Origin: Nemertoderma westbladi
Taxonomy: Eukaryota; Xenacoelomorpha; Nemertodermatida; Nemertodermatidae
Assembly (NCBI GenBank): GCA_032718475.1
Contig: JAUCBJ010000564.1
Coordinates: 1-64,000, forward strand
Length of the DNA stretch: 64,000 nt
Direction of reading: 5' to 3'
Within the stretch, counting starts at the first letter, position 1. Every line of letters starts with the position of its first letter. The translations under genes and the position numbers were made by a program. Below the pieces are notes generated by a model. It was not told the origin of the DNA, searched no databases, and saw only the letters and a program-made list of their open reading frames with translations. Of the stretch, positions 55,473 to 64,000 are shown one piece after another.

Positions 55473-58400
55473 ACGAGTTGTACAGACAACGAGTTGTACA
55501 GACACGAGTTGTACAGACACGAATTGTAAGGAAACAAGTTGTACAGGCACAAGTTGTACAGACACGACTAGTGCAGACACGAGTTTTACAGATACGAGAA
55601 CAAACACGAGTTGTACAGACACGAGTTGTACAGACACGAGTTGTACAGATACGAGTTGTACAGACACGAATTGTACAGATACAAGTTGTACAGACACGAG
55701 TTGTACAGATACGAGTTGTACAGACATGAGTTGTGCAGAGACGAGTTGTACAGACACGAATTGTACAAACACAAGTTGTACAGGCACAAGTTGTACAGAC
55801 ACGAGTAGTGCAGACACTAGTTGTACAGACACGAGTATTGCAGACACTAGTTGTAGAGACACGAGTTGTACAGACACGAGTTGTTCAGACACGCGTTGCA
55901 CAGACACGAGTTATACAGACACGAGTTGTACAGACACGAGAAGTGCAGACACGAGTTGTACAGATACGAGAACAAACACGAGTTGTACAGACACGAGTTG
56001 TACAGACACGAGTTGTACAGATACGAGTTGTACAGACAACGAGTTGTACAGACAACGAGTTATACAAACACGAGTTGTACAGACACGAATTGTACAACAC
56101 GAGTTGTACAGACACGAATTGTACAGACACAAGTTGTACAGACACGAGTTGTACAAATACGAGTTGTACAGACACGAGTTGTGCAGACACGAGTTGTACA
56201 GACACGAATTGTACAGACACAAGTTGTACAGGCACAAGTTGTACAGACACGAGTAGTGCAGACACTAGTTGTACAGACACGAGTATTGCAGACACTAGTT
56301 GTAGAGACACGAGTTGTACAGACACGAGTTGTTCAGACACGCGTTGTATAGACACGCGTTGTATAGACACGAGTTATACAGACACGAGTTGTACAGACAC
56401 GAGTTGTACAGACACGAGTTGTATAGACACGAGTTGTACAGACACGAGTAGTGCTGACAATAGTTGTAAAGACACGAGTTGTACAAACACGAGTAGTGCA
56501 GACAATAGTTGTACAGACATGAGTAGTGCTGACAATAGTTGTAAAGACACGAGTTGTACAGACACGAGTTGTACAGACACGAGTTGTACAGACACGAGTT
56601 GTACAGACACGAGTAGTGCAGATAAAAGTTGTAAAGACACGAGTTGTACAGACACGAGTTGTGCAGACACGAGTTGTATAGACAAGAGTTGTAGAGACAC
56701 GAGTTGAAAAGAAACGAGTAGTGCTGACAATAGTTGTAAAGACACGAGTTGTACAGACACGAGTAGTGCAGACAATAGTTGTACAGACACGAGTTGTACA
56801 GACACGAGTAGTGCAGATAAAAGTTGTAAAGACACGAGTTGTACAGACACGAGTTGTGCAGACACGAGTGTACAGAAACGACTAGTGCAGACACAAGTTG
56901 TAGAGACACGAGTTGTATAGGCACGAGTTGTACAGACACGAGTTGTCCGGACACAAGTTGTACAGACACAAGTTGTACAAACACGAGTTGTACAGACACG
57001 AGTTGTACAGACACGAGTTGAGCAGACACGAGTTGTACAGCAACGAGTTGTACAGACACGAGTTGTAGAGACACGAGTTGTACAGACACGAGTTGTACAG
57101 ACACGAGTTGTACAGACACGAGTTGTACAGACACGAATTGTACAGACACAAGTTGTACAGGCACAAGTTGTACAGACACGAGTTGTACAGACACGAGTTG
57201 TACAGATACGAAAACAAACACGAGTTGTACAGACACGAGTTGTACAGACACGAGTGGTACAGATACGAGAACAAACACGAGTTGTACAGACACGAGTTGT
57301 ACAGATACGAGAACAAACACGAGTTGTACAGATACGAGAACAAACACGAGTTGTACAGACACGAGTTGTCCGGACACAAGTTGTACAGACACAAGTTGTA
57401 CAGATACGAGTACAAACACGAGTTGAACAGACACGAGTTGTACAGACACGAGTTGTACAGATACGAGTTGTACAGACAACGAGTTGTACAGACACGAGTT
57501 GTACAGACACGAATTGTACAAACACGAGTTGTACAGACACGAGTTGTACAGACACGAGTTGTACAGACACGAGTTGTACAGATACGAGTACAAACACGAG
57601 TTGTACAGACACAAGTTGTACAGACACGAGTTGTACAGATACGAGTTGTACAAACACGAGTTGTACAGACACAAGTTGTAGAGACACCAGTTGTACAGAC
57701 ACGAGTTGTACAGACACGAGTTGTACAGACACGAGTTGTACAAACACGAGTTGTACAGATACGAGAACAAACACGAGTTGTACAGACACGAGTTGTACAG
57801 ATACGAGAACAAACACGAGTTGTACAGACACGAGTTGTACAGATACGAGAACAAACACGAGTTGTACAGACACGAGTTGTACAGATACGAGAACAAACAC
57901 GAGTTGTACAGACACGAGTGGTCCGGACACAAGTTGTACAGACACAAGTTGTACAGATACGAGTACAAACACGCGTTGAACAGACACGAGTTGTACAGAC
58001 ACGAGTTGTATAGATACGAGTTGTACAGACATGAGTTGTGCAGACACGAGTTGTACAGACACGAATTGTACAGACACAAGATGTACAGGCACAAGTTGTA
58101 CAGACACGAGTAGTGCAGACACGAGTTGTACAGATACGAGTTGTACAGACAACGAGTTGTACAGACACGAGTTGTACAGACACGAATTGTACAGACACAA
58201 GTTGTACAGGCACAAGTTGTACAGACACGAGTTGTACAGACACGAGTTGTACAGATACGAGAACAAACACGAGTTGTACAGACACGAGTTGTACAGACAC
58301 GAGTTGTACAGATACGAGAACAAACACGAGTTGTACAGACACGAGTTGTCCGGACACAAGTTGTACAGACACAAGTTGTACAGACACGAGTTGTACAGAT

Positions 58401-61400
58401 ACGAGAACAAACACGAGTTGTACAGACACAAGTTGTACAGATACGAGTACAAACACGAGTTGAACAGACACGAGTTGTACAGACACGAGTTGTACAGATA
58501 CGAGTTGTACAGACAACGAGTTGTACAGACACGAATTGTACAGACACAAGTTGTACAGAGACGAGTTGTACAGATACGAGTTGTACAGACACGAGTAGTG
58601 CAGACACTAGTTGTAGAGACATGAGTTGTACAGACACGAGTTGAGCAGACACGAGTTGTACAGACACGAGTTGTTCAGACACGCGTTGCACAGACACGAG
58701 TTATACAGACACGAGTTGTACAGACACGAGTAGTGCAGACACGAGTTGTACAGATACGAGAACAAACACGAGTTGTACAGAAAACGAGTTGTACAGACAC
58801 AAGTTGTACGGGCACACTAGTTGTACAGACGCGAGTTGTACAGACAAGAGTTTTACAGACGAGTTGTGCAGACACGAGTTGTACAAACACGAGTTGTACA
58901 GACACGAGTTGTACAAACACGAGTTGTACAGACACGAATTTTACAGAAACAAGTTATACAGACACGAGTTGTACAGACGAGTTGTGCAGACACGAGTTGT
59001 AGAGACACGAGTTGCACAGACACGAGTTGTACAGACACGAGTAGTGCAGACAATAGTTGTAGAGACACGAGTTGTAGAGACACGAGTTGCACAGACACGA
59101 GTAGTGCAGACAATAGTTGTACAGACACGAGTTGTACAGACACGAGTAGTGCAGACAATAGTTGTAAAGACACGAGTTGTACAGACACGAGTTGAGCAGA
59201 CACGAGTTGTACAGACACGAGTTGTACAAACACGAGTTGTAGAAACACGAGTTGTACAGACTAGTTGTACAAACACGAGTTGTACAGACGAGTTGTGCAG
59301 ACACGAGTTGTGCAGACACGAGTTGTACAGACACGAGTTGTACAGACACGAGTTGTAGAGACACGAGTTGTACAGACACGAGTTGTACAGACACGAGTTG
59401 TACAAACACGAGTTGTACAAACACGAGTTGAAAAGACACGAGTTGTACAGACACGAGTTGAGCAGACACGAGTTGTACAGCAACGAGTTGTACAGACACG
59501 AGTTGTAGAGACACGAGTTGTACAGACACGAGTTGTACAGACACGAGTTGTACAGACACGAGTTGTACAGACACAAATTGTACAGACACAAGTTGTACAG
59601 GCACAAGTTGTACAGACACGAGTTGTACAGACACGAGTTGTACAGATACGAAAACAAACACGAGTTGTACAGACACGAGTTGTACAGATATGAGTTGTAC
59701 AAACACGAGTTGTACAGACACAAGTTGTAGAGACACCAGTTGTACAGACACGAGTTGTACAGACACGAGTTGTACAGACACGAGTTGTACAGATACGAGA
59801 ACAAACACGAGTTGTACAGACACGAGTTGTACAGATACGAGAACAAACACGAGTTGTACAGACACGAGTTGTACAGATACGAGAACAAACACGAATTGTA
59901 CAGACACGAGTTGTACAGATACGAGAACAAACACGAGTTGTACAGACACGAGTGGTCTGGACACAAGTTGTACAGACACAAGTTGTACAGATACGAGTAC
60001 AAACACGAGTTGAACAGACACGAGTTGTACAGACACGAGTTGTATAGATACGAGTTGTACAGACATGAGTTGTGCAGACACGAGTTGTACAGACACGAAT
60101 TGTACAGACACAAGATGTACAGGCACAAGTTGTACAGACACGAGTAGTGCAGACACGAGTTGTACAGATACGAGTTGTACAGACAACGAGTTGTACAGAC
60201 ACGAGTTGTACAGACACGAATTGTACAGACACAAGTTGTACAGGCACAAGTTGTACAGACACGAGTTGTACAGACACGAGTTGTACAGATACGAGAACAA
60301 ACACGAGTTGTACAGACACGAGTTGTACAGACACCAGTTGTACAGATACGAGAACAAACACGAGTTGTACAGACACGAGTTGTCCGGACACAAGTTGTAC
60401 AGACACAAGTTGTACAGACACGAGTTGTACAGATACGAGAACAAACACGAGTTGTACAGACACGAGTTGTCCGGACACAAGTTGTACAGACACAAGTTGT
60501 ACAGATACGAGTACAAACACGAGTTGAACAGACACGAGTTGTACAGACACGAGTTGTACAGATACGAGTTGTACAGACAACGAGTTGTACAGACACGAAT
60601 TGTACAGACACAAGTTGTACAGAGACGAGTTGTACAGATACGAGTTGTACAGACACGAGTAGTGCAGACACTAGTTGTAGAGACATGAGTTGTACAGACA
60701 CGAGTTGAGCAGACACGAGTTGTACAGACACGAGTTGTTCAGACACGCGTTGCACAGACACGAGTTATACAGACACGAGTTGTATAGACACGAGTAGTGC
60801 AGACACGAGTTGTACAGATACGAGAACAAACACGAGTTGTACAGAAAACGAGTTGTACAGACACAAGTTGTACAGGCACAAGTTGTACAGACACGAGTAG
60901 TGCAGACACTAGTTGTACAGACACGAGTATTGCAGACACTAGTTGTAGAGACACGAGTTGTACAGACACGAGTAGTGCAGACACTAGTTGTACAGACACG
61001 AGTATTGCAGACACTAGTTGTAGAGACACGAGTTGTACAGACACGAGTTGTTCAGACACGCGTTGCACAGATACGAGTTATACAGACACGAGTTGTACAG
61101 ACACGAGTAGTGCAGACACGAGTTGTACAGATACGAGAACAAACACGAGTTGTACAGACACGAGTTGTACAGATACGAGTTGTACAGACAACGAGTTGTA
61201 CAGACACGAGTTGTACAGACACGAGTTGTACAGACACGAATTGTACAGACACAAGTTGTACAGGCACAAGTTGTACAGACACGAGTAGTGCAGACACGAG
61301 TTGTACAGATACGAGTTATACAAACACGAGTTGTACAGACACGAATTGTACAAACACGAGTTGTACAGACACGAATTGTACAGACACAAGTTGTACAGAC

Positions 61401-62503
61401 ACGAGTTGTACAGATACGTGTTGTACAGACACGAGTTGTGCAGACACGAGTTGTACAGACACGAATTGTACAGACACAAGTTGTACAGGCACAAGTTGTA
61501 CAGACACGAGTAGTGCAGACACTAGTTGTACAGACACGAGTATTGCAGACACTAGTTGTAGAGACACGAGTTGTACAGACACGAGTTGTTCAGACACGCG
61601 TTGTACAGACACGAGTTATACAGACACGAGTTGTACAGACACGAGTTGTACAGACACGAGTTGTAGAGACAAGAGTTGTACAGACACGAGTAGTGCTGAC
61701 AATAGTTGTAAAGACACGAGTTGTACAAACACGAGTAGTGCAGACAATAGTTGTACAGACACGAGTTGTACAGACACGAGTAGTGCAGACAATAGTTGTA
61801 AAGACACGAGTTGTACAGACACGAGTTGTACAGACACGAGTTGAGCAGACACGAGTTGTACAGACACGAGTTGTACAGACACGAGTTGTACAGACACGAG
61901 TTATACAAACACGAGTTGTACAGACACGAATTGTACAAACACGAGTTGTACAGACACGAATTGTACAGACACAAGTTGTACAGACACGAATTGTACAGAC
62001 ACGCGTTGAACAGACACGAGTTATACTGACACGAGTTGTACAGACGAGAGTTGTAGAGACAAGAGTTGTACAGATACGAGTAGTGCTGACAATAGTTGTA
62101 AAGACACGAGTTGTACAGACACGAGTAGTGCAGACAATAGTTGTACAGACACGAGTTGTACAGACACGAGTAGTGCAGATAAAAGTTGTAAAGACACGAG
62201 TTGTACAGACACGAGTTGTGCAGACACGAGTTGTACAGAAACGAGTAGTGCAGACACGAGTTGTAGAGACACGAGTTGTACAGAGACGAGTTGTACAGAC
62301 ACGAGTTGTGCAGACACGAGTTGTACAGTCACGATTTGTACAAACACGAGTAGTGCAGACATGAGTTGTACAGACACGAGTTATACAAACACGAGTTGTA
62401 CAGACACAAGTTATACAGACACGAGTTGTAGAGACACGAGTTGTACAGACACGAGGAGTGCTTACAATAGTTGTAAAGACACGAGTTGTACAGACACGAG
62501 TTG
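55473..62503 (+). repeat. 15-bp satellite array, right part
   Basis: About 470 units of the same ACACGAGTTGTACAG repeat in the same orientation, beginning with the ACGAG duplication. It is richer in variants than the left part (GTAGTGCAGAC, GACAATAG, GTTGAGCAG, GACACTAG, GTTATACAG). A block of about 2.03-2.06 kb is repeated in tandem: landmarks at 57681, 58028 and 58557 recur at 59730, 60061 and 60621. Another block near 55790-56350 recurs near 60890-61040 and 61490-61610. Confidence 0.97.
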
Positions 62504-64000
62504 TGATGAATTATTTCACTATAAGGTAGCATTTGTAGTTTAACTTTAACGTAAAAACTTTTGAAAATCCGACGTATTTTGATTAAATTACAGTAATGTA
62601 ATATGCCTATTCATATTTGTACACATAAAACCCTTAGGTACTCTCGTGGCGTAGTGGTCAGATGGTTAAGGCGTTGGTTACATTACGTAGGTTACGAGTT
62701 CGAATCCCAGTCGGGAAATTTGTATTTTGGGGCCATTTATTTTCGTGTGGTGCTAATTGGTAGGCCAATGAGAAGCGTACAGCGTAGCGAATAATGAGCC
62801 AGGCCAATCATAGGGCATAAATTATCTTATTGCTCAAATGTGAGGCAGTGGAAAATTCTGTTAGGATTCCATGTCCCAGATTAGTGTAAGGGCTGGACTG
62901 CGTTGAACGATGAGCTGGGCCAATCATAGGGCACGACGCACTTCATTGCTCAATGGTGAAGCTGTGGAAAATTCTGTTTAGTTTCCATGTGCAATTTCTA
63001 GTATAAAAAGGGCCGTTTTGCCTTCGGTTATCACCTTCCGTTATAATTTCTTATAACGTTACTCTATCACTTTATTCTTGTAAAATTAGTTAATTCGGTT
63101 TCTTGTTGAAACTTACTTTGATAAATCCTTTGTTAAAACTGTAAATATACTGCAATTTCCTGACATGTTTTCTTTTGGTCCGACTTCGGGACAGCCGAAC
63201 ACCAGGGAGATGTCAGCCTAGACCGTTAGGCCGTAAGCAACGCAGGGAAGGGATGTCCACAACACGCTAGCGCCCACATTTGGATTGACCGCGCACCCCC
63301 TTTGCCCTTCGAAATGCTCAACTTGCCATGCAGCGCCCGCTTTGTGAGAAAGGTAAGACTTTGTTCGACGCCCTTGCCCGCCGTAAGACCTATAGATCAG
63401 GGTAAGCGTGACACCGTACTGGACGCCGCAAATTTAGGATCAAATAATTATATCCAGACACCCCCCCTTTGTCAAGTCCTACGAATCCCTGGGTTAACCT
63501 GTACTTCCTGCAGGTGCGAACTATTGCCATTCGTCAGTACGCGAGTACACATTAGGTACGGACAGCATACGTTCCATAATTTAGTGATTCATAGCACTGA
63601 CTGTTTGGTACCGGTTCGCTTTGTAGAACGTACATTAGTACCCCCCCCCCCCTCCTGTCTGGAGTTAGCTATTTGATCAGGCAAGGAGTATTTCTGCTAC
63701 CGGCACACTGCTTGGCCTAGGGAGGTTTTATTAATATCCTACCGCGCCTTGCCACGTACTGATAGGTATTGCTGCTAACTACCGCAGCAACAAAGTTCTA
63801 GAATTAAATTAGTATACCAGATCAGCTAACGTACGGTAGCGATTAACCCCTATTCTTATCTTACAACCAGAATCTGGTATTAGTGCCGATCACGGGTGTA
63901 GTTACTAACACTGTGGTTGCCCATTGGGTTGTGGATAGGAAGGAGAGAGCTTTGACGTCATTCGTGAGTATAAAGTTCTACAAACGCGACTAGTTTATTT
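62504..64000 (+). repeat. LTR of a second BEL element, same family (partial)
   Basis: Starts TGATGAATTATTTCACTATA directly at the satellite edge and matches the other LTRs, with more divergence and an added segment around 62880-62990. Contains a tRNA-like segment (62641-62719), TATAAAAAG (63002-63010) and a poly-C tract (63641-63652). It runs off the window, so whether it is a solo LTR or a full element is unknown. Confidence 0.85.

Noticed and set aside
55473..62503. CRISPR-like regular repeats
   Set aside because: Units are contiguous with no spacers, lie in an intron-bearing animal genome, and have no cas genes.

Overview
The window looks like nuclear DNA of an invertebrate animal, most likely a marine one. 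It is AT-rich and intron-rich, has spliced exons of conserved animal genes, and is dominated by transposable elements. I cannot name the species.

Host genes. Three short exons on the minus strand (11346-11456, 4716-4787, 2561-2653) encode the first 92 residues of a NOS1AP/CAPON-like PTB adaptor. Exon 1 carries the start codon and later exons lie left of the window. A fourth minus-strand exon (23171-23270) encodes the active-site region of a dipeptidyl-peptidase (S9B, DPP4/6/10-like) protein, with Ala where the catalytic Ser is expected. Everything else that I recognise is repetitive.

Layout. 1-11456: NOS1AP introns holding a degenerate tandem repeat, a MITE-like element, a 966-bp fold-back element and a broken APE-type LINE (about 7197-10620, minus). 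12.6-12.9 kb: a LINE 3' end. 13.8-23.0 kb: head-to-tail units of an element whose broken ORF joins an Ulp1 (C48) protease, a zinc finger and a reverse transcriptase, resembling the NeSL/R2 superclade. From 23331 onward: a 15-bp satellite lying in the intron just upstream of the S9 exon.

The satellite (23331-27808 and 55473-62503) is one array split by a 27.7-kb BEL/Pao-like LTR retrotransposon (27809-55472), with ACGAG duplicated at both edges. Its 5' LTR is interrupted by a nested insertion (29923-38997) bracketed by an 11-bp duplication. That insertion holds two opposed truncated LINEs and a gag-only LTR element (30023-37135) whose 3' half is a hairpin-bearing minisatellite. The BEL internal region carries a Ty1/Copia element (40942-46125, minus) between two copies of the same gag segment, and it has integrase but no protease or reverse transcriptase that I can see. 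A second LTR of the same family begins at the other edge of the satellite (62504) and runs off the window.

Together the features describe two host genes whose introns collect selfish DNA, nested up to four levels. Most elements are broken or non-autonomous and would need proteins from elsewhere. Two recurring themes are not explained by element class: short perfect hairpins repeated with paired base changes, and tRNA-like sequences carried inside larger elements.
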